From assembly GCA_023935145.1 (NCBI GenBank), contig CM043700.1, positions 31,977,501-32,041,500 on the forward strand: a stretch of DNA of 64,000 nt, read 5' to 3'. The position numbers and the translations under genes are program-made. The notes under the pieces were generated by a model. That model saw only the letters and a list, made by a program, of their open reading frames with translations. It did no database searches and had not been told where the DNA came from. Positions 24,301 through 36,600 of the stretch are shown in pieces. This DNA is from Bretschneidera sinensis (Eukaryota; Streptophyta; Magnoliopsida; Brassicales; Akaniaceae). Position 1 is the first letter of the stretch; each line of letters begins with the position of its first letter.

Positions 24301-25330
24301 GCTAATGGTGGACAAATGTCTCTTGGTTCTATAGGTTTTGCAATGGCCTTCTTTTACGGCCTTGGGGGGGGGGGGGGGGGGGGGGGGGGGCAGCGTTCTG
24401 ATGGGAAAAAAATCTTATGCTGTTCACTCTTTAACTAGGTTTGTCATGATGTGAAACATGTTCTCAGCAACATGCAATTCTAGGGTATGTTTTTATGAGA
24501 GATTTATGCAGCTGTGTGATCATCCATGTTTATAACTCCAGTCTTGATTTTAAACATTCAAGCACTAGAACTCACATGACATTCAGCCCTTTCCATCAAC
24601 AGACCGAAGCTGCAATTCAACTTTCATCACATGTCAATATGGTACACCGAGCGTAATTTAAATATAGGTTCATCATCCATGACTACACAAGAAAGAACCA
24701 GAAGTTTTGCTGATAAATTGAAGTTACAAGAGAGCTGAGACTGAAACTCAGCTAACTAAATTGAAGCAGCCAAAAACAGAGGAAATCAAATACTATTATA
24801 AACATTAGTGAAGAAGGAAGTAGGCCTAAAAGAATTACCTTTTCTTTCAACTTTAGGCTTTGCTTTCATGGAACCTTCCTATAAAATAAGAAATTAAAAT
24901 ATAAGAACAATGAAATTCAATAAAATAATCCATGTAAGAAATCAACTAACATTTACAAATCTACAAACACACTTACATTGATTCGTCGCAGCAAATCCAT
25001 GGCCTGGACAGCATCATCATTCTCGACTACTTCACTGCAAACAGCAAACAATGATGACACAAGTTAAAGTGGAGACAAGTCAAGAAACTGCATGTCTGTT
25101 ACTAACTTACTATATTACAAAACAACATTTACGTTTTAACTTCAGGCTTCGGTACCCGGCGAGGTGGAACTTTTGGTGCAAATTTCACCTGCAGCAACTC
25201 AAACCAATTCATCAGGAAACAGAAGCAGAAATGGGTCTCTTAACTCAAGCTATAACCAAGTTAAAACAGAGTTATCAAAACCAACCTTCCTGGTGGCATT
25301 ATTTTTGTTGTTATGAGATCCTGGCTCCAT
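21353..25330 (-). CDS. RPC4: DNA-directed RNA polymerase III subunit RPC4
   Basis: A subunit of RNA polymerase III (tRNA and 5S rRNA synthesis, nucleus); in other eukaryotes it pairs with RPC5 in a TFIIF-like module for initiation and termination. Ten coding exons with consistent phases: 25286-25330, 25133-25188, 24977-25034, 24839-24878, 23806-23913, 23669-23721, 23484-23544, 23153-23244, 22837-23073 and 21353-21502, giving 299 residues, normal for plants. The N-terminus carries the basic VKFAPKVPPRRVPKPEVK. The conserved C-terminal part holds LPAGLMGKMLVYRSGAVKLK, then LGDTIYD, then CVFAQDVVAIN and CCTIGELNKRAI. The start is the only Met that fits the first splice border. The last intron (21503-22836) contains a complete small LTR element. 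No defect was seen. Confidence 0.93.
21688..22703 (+). mobile_element. Complete small non-autonomous LTR element (TRIM-like) in RPC4 intron
   Basis: Two 218-bp LTRs (21688-21905 and 22486-22703) both start tgttaagagg and end in ca. A perfect 5-bp target duplication TATAC flanks them (21683-21687 and 22704-22708). TGGTATCAGAGC, the tRNA-Met primer site, follows the left LTR at 21906-21917, and caacttgagggatag, a polypurine-type tract, precedes the right LTR. The 580-bp interior has no usable ORF. At 1016 bp the element is in the TRIM range and copia-like by its primer and purine sites. By eye the LTRs differ at about 20 of 218 positions (about 9%), so it is old. It lies antisense to RPC4. Confidence 0.92.
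24364..24390 (+). repeat. Run of 27 G in RPC4 intron
   Basis: An uninterrupted G tract on the plus strand, which is C on the RPC4 coding strand, in intron 4 between exons at 24839 and 23913. The exact length in the real genome is uncertain because such runs are prone to assembly and polymerase error. Confidence 0.85.
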
Positions 25331-28300
25331 CAGAGTTGAATATTACTCTTCAAATAAGAAAACAGCACGAAGTTTAGTAATTAGTTAGTCATTTAATCCA
25401 ATACTAGTTATGAACAGTCAATTTGCAGGGGACGCTGCAAATTGTAGATGGGAAAATTCAAATTCGAGCCAACAGGGTGCACAATGGTTGTTTTGAGCCA
25501 TTTACAACATCAATAAGCATACCCAGAAGTGCCATTTCAAAAGCAAATCATTACAACCAAGAAAATTTTAAAAGATAAAAAAAAAATCCTCCTAATTGAA
25601 ACTTGCTTCTTCATTGTTATTTGATCTTTGATCTCTACAACCTCAACGATAGTTGTCTGTGTATAGTCTATACAGAAGCGCCGAGACATAGAAACATATA
25701 TCATATATGCATAAGCATACATACATTTCCTTACTTCCTTGCTATTGTAAGTGCGGAGGCAGTAGCAGTGCCGTTCAGGGCGAGGAAGAAGAAGAGATGA
25801 AAGAGACGTGACAAAGGGAGCAAAAGTAAAACCGACACCCTGACTTGAGCATTATATACCTAGGGTTAGTAAACTCCCTTTTTTGAAAAAAAAAATTACA
25901 GCTAATTCTAAATTTATAATTGCTCAATTATATTTTGGGATTTTATATTGTTGACTGAACCTTGTACTTCTGCCATCTTCTCAATTTAAACGTTAAACTT
26001 TTAATTTTTACGGGTCAATATTTTACGTATTTAAAATGATTAATAAAGAATTTAATGAAAATTTGAACACATGTGATGAGCATGACATCTCACATAAAGC
26101 ACAAAGAAATGTGGACTCGAGTCAAGTGAAGCTCTGAGGTGTTAAAAGCTCAGTTCGACTCAAAATAAAATAGCTCAAGTTCGATTCAAGCAAGAGTTCG
26201 GTCAATTTTTTGTTGGCTCGGCTCGATCTCAGTAATAAACAAGCATATTTAAGCCCAAGTTCAAGCTCGAGTTTAAGTTTTAGATTGTCCATTCGAGTTT
26301 AAACTCGAATCTGAATTTTAATTTTAATAAATAAAAATATTAATATTAATACTAAATATATAAATATTGATTCGAGTTCGATAGTAACTTATTAAACTAT
26401 TCGTAAGTCTTATGAGTCAAATAATAAAATATTCGGGCTATACTCTATGAGCTATTTGAATTTATTTTTAAAGCTTGAGTTATTCTGAAAACTCGACAAG
26501 TCAAATTTTGACCGATCTCAAGTTCAATTAAAACTTGGTTAGAATCCACCCCTAAGCAGAAGTGTACTTGTACCGGAGAGACAAAATGACTAAAATTGCC
26601 ATTGATGTAAAGAACAAATCAATGCTAGAAAGCTAGTGTGTGAGAGTCAACAATACTTTGATTTGTCCTTTATACATGGTAAAAATTTAAGTTGTTTTGT
26701 ATCTCCCATCCAAATAACATACGTGTGTAATGTGTGAAAATTCACAAACATAACACGTGTTTAAATTTTTATTAAATTCTAAACGGTGTTCTTATTAGAG
26801 AATCTTTATTAGTCATTTTAAGAAAATGCAATGTATTGATTATGAGTGACCAATACTTGGAATGAGAGTGAAAAAACGTCGTTTAATTTTTTTTTTTTTA
26901 AATATTAGAGCATCTTAAGAGAGTCACTGTTATATTATTTAATATTTTACATAGAAATAAAAATACATAATTTTTTATTAATAAATATGAAAAGAAAAAC
27001 TAAGTCAAATTATCAATATTAATTTGTATGATTCTAAAATTTAATTTTTTTTACAAATATCAAATTTGAAGATAATAAATTATAAAAAAATAGTAATATA
27101 GCCAAAAATAGGAAAATAACATTTTTATATTTTGATTCTAAATCTTTTAAGTAGATTATTTGATGTTTGTATCAAATTATAGTGCCTTATTATGTTTAAA
27201 AAGGCTTCTATAATATAACATGAATAAATTATATTTATACAATGTTAACTTAATAGGCTAACAAATGCTTGCATGGTAACTCTTCCAAATTTTAAGCCAA
27301 CGAATTGGGATTCTAATCTTAATCTTTCTATAAAAGAAGTTTTTTCAATTTTTATACCTTTTATAAGAGAAATTAACTCGGCAATAGTATATATCATAAG
27401 TTTAAATCCTAGCTCATGTAAAATAATTAAAGAAAAATTAATATGGAGAAAAATTATTATAAGCTTAAAATAAAAATTAAATATATAAAGAGTAATAATT
27501 AATGATTTTAATCCTAGCTCGTGTAAAATAAATATGGAAAAAAATAAATTCAAATAAATATATATAAATATTAGTGAAATTTATGAAATAATAACTCTTT
27601 TTTTTTTGTTTCTTCTTCTGCTTAATAGAACAACACTTGGTAGTTTTTTATATTGAATAGTATTTAAACAAAATTTTAGAGAAAAAAAAAAGACTACCAC
27701 CAAACAAGTCCAAATGTGACTACTTCTTGTCTTTTTGTAGGTTTATTTATTTATTTAACTAATCTTTTATTTTGGGATTAATTATATTTAACTACATGTA
27801 ATTTAGCTTAATCTATACATAAAGATTCGTAGTTTTAAAATATACAGATACCGCTTGAAATATGTATTTTTCGATGTAAAGATACAAATTTCCTCCTAAA
27901 ATATACCAATTCATGATATATTTATATATTTTAAAACTACAATTCTTTATATATAGATAAATAGGCTAAATGTAATTTATTTTTTTTTACTTTTGAAGTT
28001 TCAATAGCATCCACCTTGTTTCTAAAGAAAAAATAGTGTCCCACCCTTTTCTTTATCATAGAAGCACCAAGCCACAAACTACTGTAATTTTTTTGAAGAA
28101 GTCAGGGGACGGTTACCCTCACTCGCCACCTCTAGGTCTCATTTATGTCCGATTTAAAAAATTCAAAAGAAAATTTTTTGTAGTCTTACCACTCGTGGAT
28201 ATTGAGATTTAAATCAACAATATTGTGTTTGTTTCACAAAGTTCTTGGTTTCAACCAATTCTAATCACAGTATATGAATTATAGAACTCACCGTATGTCA

Positions 28301-28886
28301 TTTTCTGGTAAACAGTGTCATTGAATTAACAAAAATGGGATTACCTGGCGGGCATTGGTGATAGATGTTTTGGAGTTCTTAGCTTCTTTAATAACTGTTA
28401 TGCTTGAAATTCCTTATATTGTTGATGGTTTTCTTGGCCTCATTCTTGGTCTTAAGGTTATGATTGTGGATGTTAGTACTGTTGCAGAACTTGCAGTATA
28501 GTATTAGTATTTTGTTATTGAACAGATATAGCTAGTGCTTTGTTTGTCAAGAACTCAGCTGGTAATGCTTCATTAACTATTCTGTATGATAGTTTCCTCC
28601 ATTTCTTTTTTAATTCTTAAAGTAAATGATTAATAGGGTAACGTACGTTGTCCTCGATCGTATATTTCCAGAGGAAGTATATATGTTGATTTGGATTGAA
28701 GAGTTTTGGCTACTGACTAGTTCTTCACAGTCCATATAATATAGGAGTAATTGGGTAGTTATTGAATTTTGATTTCTTCCTCGTAGATTTTACACAATTA
28801 CAAGCTTCCGCAAGTCATGCATGACGCACCAAAATGGTTAATTTCTTTGGTAAAAAAGGATAAAAATTGCAACTTGCAACTTTAAT
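25331..28886. other. RPC4 upstream region and AT-rich intergenic DNA
   Basis: The first few hundred bases carry the RPC4 5' leader and promoter; a purine-rich, GC-richer stretch at about 25750-25830 may be a leader exon. Beyond it lies very AT-rich DNA with one repeat-like block (26105-26560) and two related short copies of 'aatcctagctc(a/g)tgtaaaata' near 27406 and 27512. A stop-free hydrophobic stretch at about 28359-28502 has no recognisable family. No gene is called. Confidence 0.5.
26105..26560. repeat. Degenerate 'ctcgagttcgag'-type dispersed repeat
   Basis: Many short variants of ttcgagttc, gctcgactc and caagctcgag occur in both orientations, ending in gaatccacccctaa. Such blocks are a familiar class of dispersed non-autonomous DNA repeats in eudicot genomes, often with a taggggtg terminus; this class assignment is from memory. 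No target duplication was established. Confidence 0.35.
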
Positions 28887-29015
28887 TTGCATTGCAATAT
28901 TTTATATCTGCAGCGCCTCTCAACCCCCCAGATAGAGAAAAACAAACGGAAGAATATCTGTAGAGACGAAACCCAAGGCCTTTCCCTCTCCCGAGCGGAA
29001 TGGCTAAAACCTCGT

Positions 29016-29561
29016 ATGCCTGCAAAAGATTTCGCAGAATGGGGGGTGAAGCCAGAAATGAAAAACGCCAACAATCTCTGGCTCGAACTCATTCAAGGGG
29101 AGAGCTCGCTCGACGACTCCTCCACCCCTCCTCGCCGCACCGTCCGTTGCGTCTTAGTCCACGTCGTCGGCGTAAACGGCTCGATCCTCGTCGAGTCTCA
29201 CCAGGAATTATCCAATGGGTTGATTCGAGAGAGAGGTGAGCCCCTGGCTGAGAAGATGAAAGCCAATGAAGGCTGGGAGGCGGCTGCCTTAAGGGCAGCT
29301 AAAGAAGAGCTGGGGTCTGTACTACCTGCAGCAGTAGCAAGTAACAATATGGATCAAGTTGTGAAAATCGTGGCTGCTTCTTATCAGATGAAGGTGAGCG
29401 AAAGGGCATCAGATTCGTACCTGGGCATGCCCTGTCACTACATAGTGCATGCCTTGGAGGCCCACGTGGTGGGGTTGCCCGACGGGGATTTTGTTACCCA
29501 CGAGGAAGAGTGTGGTGATTGTGGAAACTCTTTGGCTGATAATTGCGAGGTATTTCCATAG
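29016..29561 (+). CDS. Nudix-like single-exon protein of unknown function
   Basis: From the ATG at 29016 the frame encodes 181 residues without introns; an in-frame ATG at 28887 would add 43 residues of leader-like sequence and is less likely. The block TVRCVLVHVVGVNGSILVES is a plausible first Nudix strand pair. Residues 85-100 (EGWEAAALRAAKEELG) fit the second half of a Nudix box (E-x7-R-x-x-x-E-E-x-G), keeping R93, E97, E98 and G100. The Glu directly after Arg is Ala, and the leading Gly is Glu. Family members hydrolyse nucleoside diphosphate derivatives; with these changes catalysis is doubtful. The acidic, Cys-containing tail (EEECGDCGNSLADNC) is unusual. GC content is well above the flanks, consistent with a real coding gene. 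The exact function is unknown. Confidence 0.65.
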   Translation: MPAKDFAEWGVKPEMKNANNLWLELIQGESSLDDSSTPPRRTVRCVLVHVVGVNGSILVESHQELSNGLIRERGEPLAEKMKANEGWEAAALRAAKEELGSVLPAAVASNNMDQVVKIVAASYQMKVSERASDSYLGMPCHYIVHALEAHVVGLPDGDFVTHEEECGDCGNSLADNCEVFP

Positions 29562-32075
29562 CATAGCATCAAAAAAAAAAAATACTTCGTTAAATAAGAT
29601 GAAGCAGGCTCACATTTGCACTAGCCCAGCCCAATTACATGTAAAATGGTAGTAAATATAGATCAAAAGCTACCAGCAAACAAATGTTCAAACCCAAATC
29701 TTTAACAAAGCCTTTGCACTCAAATACTGACCCAGATTTTTTATGGGCTTAAACACAGAATGATTCAACAAAACTCTTAAAGGAACGACAGCGTTTGGAG
29801 ATGAGTTCCTTTAAGTTGAAACTTCAAAGGTGAATCAGGTGATGGTGTCAGATATTTTAGGTGCAGGGGCAGGCGACTGACAGAAAGAGAAAGAGAGCTG
29901 TCAGAGTCTCAGATAGGTGTGGGTGTGTGAAGCTGTGAGGATTAAAAAGCGTACCTTCCATTTTCTGCCTTCCCTACTGGGAACTGCGTTGGCTTACTGA
30001 TTACTGTGCAACTCTTTTTTGTAAGAACCTCTATCTCTCACTTTCATCTCTCTTCCTTTTTTGGACCAAAGCAACCAGACCCACGTAACCCCCCACCAGA
30101 AGCTTCAGGGCTAATATTGCACCGTATTTCTCTTTTTGCCAAAGCTTAATCTGATCTGACCTGACCTGATCTGCCCTCAGTCCCCACTGCCCTTGCTGGT
30201 TGGTTGGCTCCATTTCTCCTTCTCCCTATTATTATGACCCAAATGCCCCTCATCTCATTACATAGACCAAACTACTCGTTCCACCAAACGAAATTGTAAT
30301 AATAAACTATTAACTCAAAAGTTGGAACGCTGTTGCCATTCTTTTGTTAACACATGATAATGCTAATTTGTTAAGAACAAAAAACATGGACGCATTGTTT
30401 AGTTTCGTACTTTTGGATTGCAAAAAAGAACCCCCTCAGAATTGCTAACGAACCTCCATAAATTGTAGTTTCGATTTTTTATTACCAAAATGGATTTTGA
30501 ATCAGATTTTAGAAAACAGTTATAAAACTAAAAATTGTTTTGAGTTCGTGAAAACAAACTTAAATTTTTAAAACTCTTTTTTAGTTTATACTTTTTTCGA
30601 AAACCAAAAATGTGTGAACTTTCAATTTTTTGATGCTAAAACCGTTTTAAAAACTAAGTCAAAAGGGGAAGGAAAATCCATATGAAAAATATATGGAGAA
30701 AGCAAAGTTTAGAGTCACATGCTTAGATCCCTTGGACTTGTCCAAAAGAAAGTAGCTTCTTTAAAGGCAAGAAATAGCAAGCAAAAGACTTTAGTTAAAA
30801 CTTAATACTAGAAGAGATTAATTTTTTCACAGAGAGAGAAAACCATCCTGCAATACGGTTCAAATTTTTACACTCGACATTAAATTAAAGTTTGAATTAT
30901 TCTGTTCCACATGACTGCCCCATGAAAATCTAAATAGAGTTAGAAAAGCATATCCCTTCAACATTTTCCTGGATGTTCTGTATTAAATTAATTAATTTTA
31001 GATATTTAATTTCAGTCATCATTTTTCAAGATGGTACAAATTAAAAATGATAAGGAGTAAATTACCCGTAAAATTTTACATATTCATAATTACATTTGTT
31101 TTATTTATTTTATTATCAAAATTTGAAACCATTAAAAATTATCCGTAACCGTGAAAAACTAATTTAATTATATCTATTCCCGTTTAAACAAAGAATGTTT
31201 GAATCGATTTTCAAGAAAAAATCAATGAATTGCGGTCCCTAATGTAAATAAAAGTCTTCAAACTTATTGTCCTTGTTTCTTTCAAAGGGTACCATTGGAA
31301 TGAGATGACTGCATCTCATATTCCCAAATTTCCCAATGCTCAAGAGATTAGTACAACATATTTTCAAGTACTTGAAACTCTACATATTTTTATTTTTTCT
31401 TTTAATGCTAGTATATGGTTTAGTTTTTTGGATGGTTAGAGGCTTAACTGTATTTCATGAAAATGGCTGTATGTGATTGAAAAAAAGTATGTTGTCAAAA
31501 TGGATTCATGTTACCAACTTCCAAAAAATGGTAAATGTTTTAATGTTCTTCCCAAAATTATACCATAGGGATAAATATCAGCAATAGTAGCGCTTTTGTC
31601 TTAGTTTGATGAATACAAGGAGGGTCTACATATGTACCAACTAAGGTGAAATCAGAAGTGACAAATTAGCAACTCCTGGGAACATTGGGTCCCTCAACTG
31701 TTATTACAATAAGCAGCAGGTTGAGAAAGTGTTACAGAAATTTAAGCAGTCAAGAGAAGTGATAATCCCAGAAAACACATTTTCAATATGTTATCTACCA
31801 ACAAAACATATTTGGTTGAGACATTAAATTAACTTATTTATGGATCAGAAAATTGTAGTAGTAGAAAGGAACTGAAGCAGGAAAAGCAAAAGGCTTTGGA
31901 TCCTTCATTAAACACAGATAATGCAATATCACCAGATTTTTCAAAAATAAAAACAAAAAACCCAACAAAATAAAAAGTGATAGCAGTCCTCGAGAGTTCT
32001 CACATTGCATTGCCCCCACCAAGTAAGTACATTTTTTGCCATTAATACAGGAACCCACCAGAGAGAAGTAAGAAC
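29562..32075. other. Intergenic, no gene seen
   Basis: Contains a purine-rich block at about 29877-29910, a pyrimidine-rich block at about 30020-30230 (possibly a leader of an unannotated transcript) and AT-rich DNA. The last few hundred bases hold the GRF 3' UTR. No reading frame with protein character was found. Confidence 0.5.
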
Positions 32076-33604
32076 TCAACCATCTGCAGAACAAAATTAA
32101 ATTAAAAGACAAGAAAAGTGTTACTTTTGAAGAAATAGAAAACAATCACAAATATAACTTTAAAGTGAATAAAAAATGATAAAACAACTAGTTTGAAATT
32201 CAATTTACCATTGTGGGTTCTTGAATTGAAGAGAGGGAATTCATATGAAGAGGAAGGAATTGAAATTGACAACTGGGTTGTTGAAACTGAAGCACTGTTT
32301 GATGATTTATCATCCAAATCAGGCCATGACTCTCTATTTTTAAGTGGCCATTCATCAAAGAACCTATGAACCGTCTTGTGGGGTTCATTTTCTTCCTGTT
32401 TCTCAAACTTAATGGGCATTTCACATCTGATATCAGTACCTAAGACATAGCAATGCTGGTCTTGCTTGTGTTGCTTTGGGGTTTGATCAGTTAGGCTCTG
32501 AAGCTGCAAGTAAGAGTACTCACTCTGTAAACCAGAGTAGCTCCTCTGCTTTGAAGAAGAAGGAGAGGAGCTCATTGTCAGTGGTTTAAGTTGCCAAGAA
32601 TCATCCATTGATGAACCAGAGAAGCTTCTCATAGTCCCAGAAGGTTCTGAGAAAAAAGCATGCTCATCCACCTCCTCCTTCAGCCCATAACCATACCTGT
32701 TTCTTCTTCCAATTAAACAACACAAGAAAATCAAAACCTATAAACAAAAATTCCAATTTTCCAGGAAATTAAAGTCAAAAGGCCACAAGCACAAGAAATT
32801 TGTCATAGTCCATCTCACACAGACCTGTAATCATTGTCTGTCTGTGAATAAGAAGCAGAGTCCAAAAACAAATGGGCAGTGTGATCTTGAGATGACATAG
32901 CAATTCCATGAGGCCTTGAAGAAGAAGTATGAGAATACAGAAAGGGATGATTGATATGGGTATGGTAACCAGGATGGTGAAGGTCAGAAGAGGAGGATAT
33001 GGAATTAGGGAGTGGTGAGAAAGAATGAGAAGATGGAGTAGTGAGTAAAGAAGGGGTTTTGGTGATTGAAGAAGAGATGGTTTGTGTTGATAAGTTTGTT
33101 GTTGTTGTAGTAGCTTCCACAGGCTTTCTTGAACGATTTTTGCCTCTGTGCATGTGTCTCTCACAGTATTTAGAATCTGGGTATGCCTCTTTTGAGCATC
33201 TCCATTTCTTCCCATCTGTTCTTCTACACCTCCCTGGCTCTGGGTCTATTTTCCTCCCTAAACCCATTTGAAAACAGTTCCACCCAACTGCACCCACAAA
33301 AAAACCCCACCAAAAACCCCATTGTCAAAAAAATTGATAAAAAGGAAAAAAAAAACCATTAAAAAAATACAAATTTATAACTATATATTAAGACTTATTT
33401 TTTAGTGTAGTTTTGCTTACTATGTTGAGGTTGGTGAGAGAAGAGCTTTGAAGAGAGAGGAGAGTCCAAGCAGCTTCTTTTGATGGCAAAGAGGAGATCA
33501 GGAGGGATGGGGATGCCAGAAGCCATGTACTTGAAGATTAAAGCTTGGTGTTCAAGCTCTTGCCACTGAGATGCAGTGAAGGGAAACCTATTTCTTCCAC
33601 TCAT
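32076..33604 (-). CDS. GRF: Growth-regulating factor (GRF) transcription factor, QLQ + WRC
   Basis: A plant-specific nuclear transcription factor that promotes cell proliferation in leaves and other organs together with GIF co-activators. Exons are 33421-33604, 32825-33287, 32209-32696 and 32076-32083 (the last holds only two codons plus the stop), giving 380 residues. The QLQ domain, which binds GIF, lies at about 7-42 (Q15, L17, Q20). The WRC domain lies at about 76-119 with a basic nuclear-localisation stretch and the zinc-binding C3H pattern Cys82-x9-Cys92-x10-Cys103-x2-His106. The C-terminal half is Ser/Gln-rich and holds FFDEWP and TQLSISIP, like the FFD and TQL motifs of the GRF1-4 group. 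A miR396 target lies at the end of the WRC coding region. No defects were seen. Assignment to a particular GRF number is uncertain. Confidence 0.96.
33116..33135 (-). promoter_or_regulatory. miR396 target site in GRF mRNA
   Basis: The coding strand reads CGTTCAAGAAAGCCTGTGGA, encoding the end of the WRC domain (RSRKPVE). This is the conserved miR396-complementary sequence of plant GRF genes; pairing with miR396 leaves the known one-base bulge. It implies post-transcriptional repression of this GRF by miR396. Confidence 0.95.
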
Positions 33605-36600
33605 AATTACTTACTCAAAAGAAGAAGAGGAAAAAAAGATAGAAACTTTGAAAGTAAAATTAACCGAGATGAAAGAAAAAGCACTACTTGCTCAGACCAA
33701 ACAGTGCAGTGAAAGAGAGACAGTTTCAGAGAGAAATAGAGGAAGCAGGGGGCTTATTGGTAGTAATAGAGAGAAGCCTTTGGTGTGTCGACCATAGAGT
33801 AGGTATATTTATTTCAGGGACCATTGCTCTGCAGAATCTTCTGTACATGGATAAAACTAATGGTTCTGGTTATAATGCTGCCAACTCTAGTCTCTCTCTC
33901 TACTGTGAGGAGAGAGGAGGAGAGAGAGAGTTGCACATATTATGACTGCACCTCTCCGTTGCTTCTGGGCCTGCAGCTAACCTGCCGTTGTAGCAGCTCT
34001 TGTCTCTGACACCTCTACGGAAACCCATAAACTAAAGGTTTCATTTTTTTCTTTGTGGGTGGATTAAGAAAAGACTGTAAAAAAACAAAAGAGAGAATTG
34101 ATTTATTTTTATTGTTGTTGTTTATAGAATACTACTGTATACATTATTAATTGAAGAGTTGTAAGAGAGTTGGTATCTGGAGCCAATTGCTGGCCCCCCT
34201 GAGAAGGTTGTACGGTTAAGGGCTTTTACTGCTGCTATTAACTCCTTTACTTTTTCTGTTCTTTTGTTTCAGAAACCTCACTTACTATTTTATCTTTTTC
34301 AATTTGGGAAATTGAGAAAATGAGAGATGCATGCAGCTAAGTCTGATCTTTTTTTTGAGTTCTGATAAGACTGGAGCCATTCTCTCTCTTTTTTTTTATT
34401 ATTATTAATTTATTGTAAATTCTTTTCGGCTCCAAATGCAAGGAGTAATCAGTATTGTTTGGTTTGCTTGTCTTGTTTTAAACAAGTTAGTTTGCATGTA
34501 ACATATCCTTTGTTAGGTGATGAGTCAACCATTATTTCTTTTGATTATGTAACATGTCTCTCATCTCATTCTGTGCATTGTTTGGGAATCAAAGTCAGAC
34601 AAATTCCAATTAGTAAACTTAAGGATTAATATATGAGTCCGTTTTGTCCATTTTAACCTTTCTTTTGACAATTAATACTGATAAAATTGAGTCCCACAAG
34701 TGTTTAGGCCTGACACTGTAATGTGTTGGACTTGGTACCTATTCAAATCCTACTGCTTGACAAAAAGATATTTAATGAGAAGCAAACTTGAGTCGAGGTT
34801 ACCAATTACTTGCTGGTCTGCAAAAATACCGTCCAGGCATTCAGCATAGCTGTAGTAAGGTCCCTTTCGACTTAACAGTAAAAATAGTTGTATAGATTTT
34901 GAAAAGATTTATTGTAAAATAATTATGCTGTTTAATATTTAATAAAATAACAATAAATTTTTATTTATAAGATAAATTCATTTTCTTAAAAACAATAACA
35001 ATTTTATAAACTTTTTAAAGAATTTTTTTATGTTTGACATGGGTTTTTTTTTAAATAAATTCATTTTCTTAAAAACAACTTTATAAATTATTATTTTAAA
35101 AACTCAAAACATAAACTCTAACAAACATTTTGAAATTAAATTTTAGCTAGCACCGGTTTGAGGGTTTTTCTACAGCTTATGGTCAAAACCATTAGAGTCA
35201 GAATCTGTTGAGCAGTTCAGCCGAGTTAAGGGCATTTAAGTGAAGTAAGAAAGAGAGTTTAAGGAGTGGGGTTTGTTTGGTTGCATTTAATACTCTGGAA
35301 GCATTCTTGTACTGTAAGTTTGCAGGAATTGTACAAGCCAGTGCACTCTTTGGCACTGTTCTTATCCCCTGGCAGGCTCAAACACATGCAATACTCCCTT
35401 TTTGTACAGGAAAAAAAAAAAAACCCACTTGACCAGAACAGGCCCACAGGTGCATTTATTGATTAAATTCCCTTTTCAAGTTTCCCTAACCACTGTTTGG
35501 CACTGCACACCCAATTGTTTTTAACTTTATTCCAAAAAGTAACAATAAATGTTTTAATAAGCACTCTGTGAGTAAGTAAGAAAATGAAATCCATCTTCGA
35601 CTTAGCATTGGCTATTGCTTGTGTTTACCTCAGGATCACCAAATCAAACTTGGGAAGTTTTATGTCCTTTAAGATAAAAACTTAAAACGGATCAAGCATC
35701 GTTCTGAGAAGATAGCATGGAATTTAAAAGTTTGTTTAGTGAAAGAGAATAGTAATAACAAAAAAAAAAATTTTGAGAGGATTGAAAAGTAGGAAGATAG
35801 ATTAACAAGAATATTGACTTTTCCTTTCATGAATTTAATAAAGATGGTGAAAAACTGAAAAAAAAAAATAATATCATTACTTTTTTTATTATAACTTTTA
35901 TAATATTACTGGATATTAAAGTGAGAAAGTATGTGCTGATTTATTGGTAAATTAATAATTTTTTCTCACATTTTCACCCTCTAATTCTTCGAATTTTCAC
36001 CTTTTAATTCTCTAAATTTTAAAAAATTATAATTTATATATGCAAAAGAAAAACATCAGTTCTTTTAATTTTCTTTCTTTTTATTTTTTTCACTAAAAAA
36101 AAAGTTATTTCATGCTTCTTCTTTTTTTCTCACTTTTCTTTTGTATTAAATACACCTTAAATGATAGCCATATATCTCCACTTAGGATCATTGCCTGGGT
36201 AATCAAACCAGTAAAAGATTTGATGATCCATCATTAATCCAGTGCAGGCTGTATCAAATATTTCCTTTTAGTTTTGTTACTACCAAAGTCAGTACTGATA
36301 GCAGTCTCCCTAAGTCTGAAAGCCTGCACAAGGTCCCGAAGAGGCACACCTTATGCCGTATGCTTTCTTTTTGGCAATTTTGTAACTATTGCAAAACCAA
36401 GACAAGATACACGGACCCTGATGCAGTATTGAGCCAGCGTGCGCAAATGTATACATCACTCGTGCAGCCTGAAAGAGATAGGTGTCCCACTTGTCCATGG
36501 GAGAGAATAAACATAAGCATCCCTAAAAAAGTTGATAAAATGTTTTTTTTCTAAAAAAATAAATTTATATCAAAAAAATTATTTCACTGTTATTTTATTA

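Noticed and set aside
28359..28502. Stop-free hydrophobic stretch of 48 codons
   Set aside because: No Met start in good context, no family recognised and stops just upstream; too short to support a gene.
29877..29905. ctgacagaaagagaaagagagc resembling miR156
   Set aside because: Several mismatches to miR156 and no convincing stem-loop partner found by eye.
36310..36554. Overlapping small frames on both strands in a GC-richer patch
   Set aside because: Neither strand gives a recognisable protein, and no splice-compatible extension was found.
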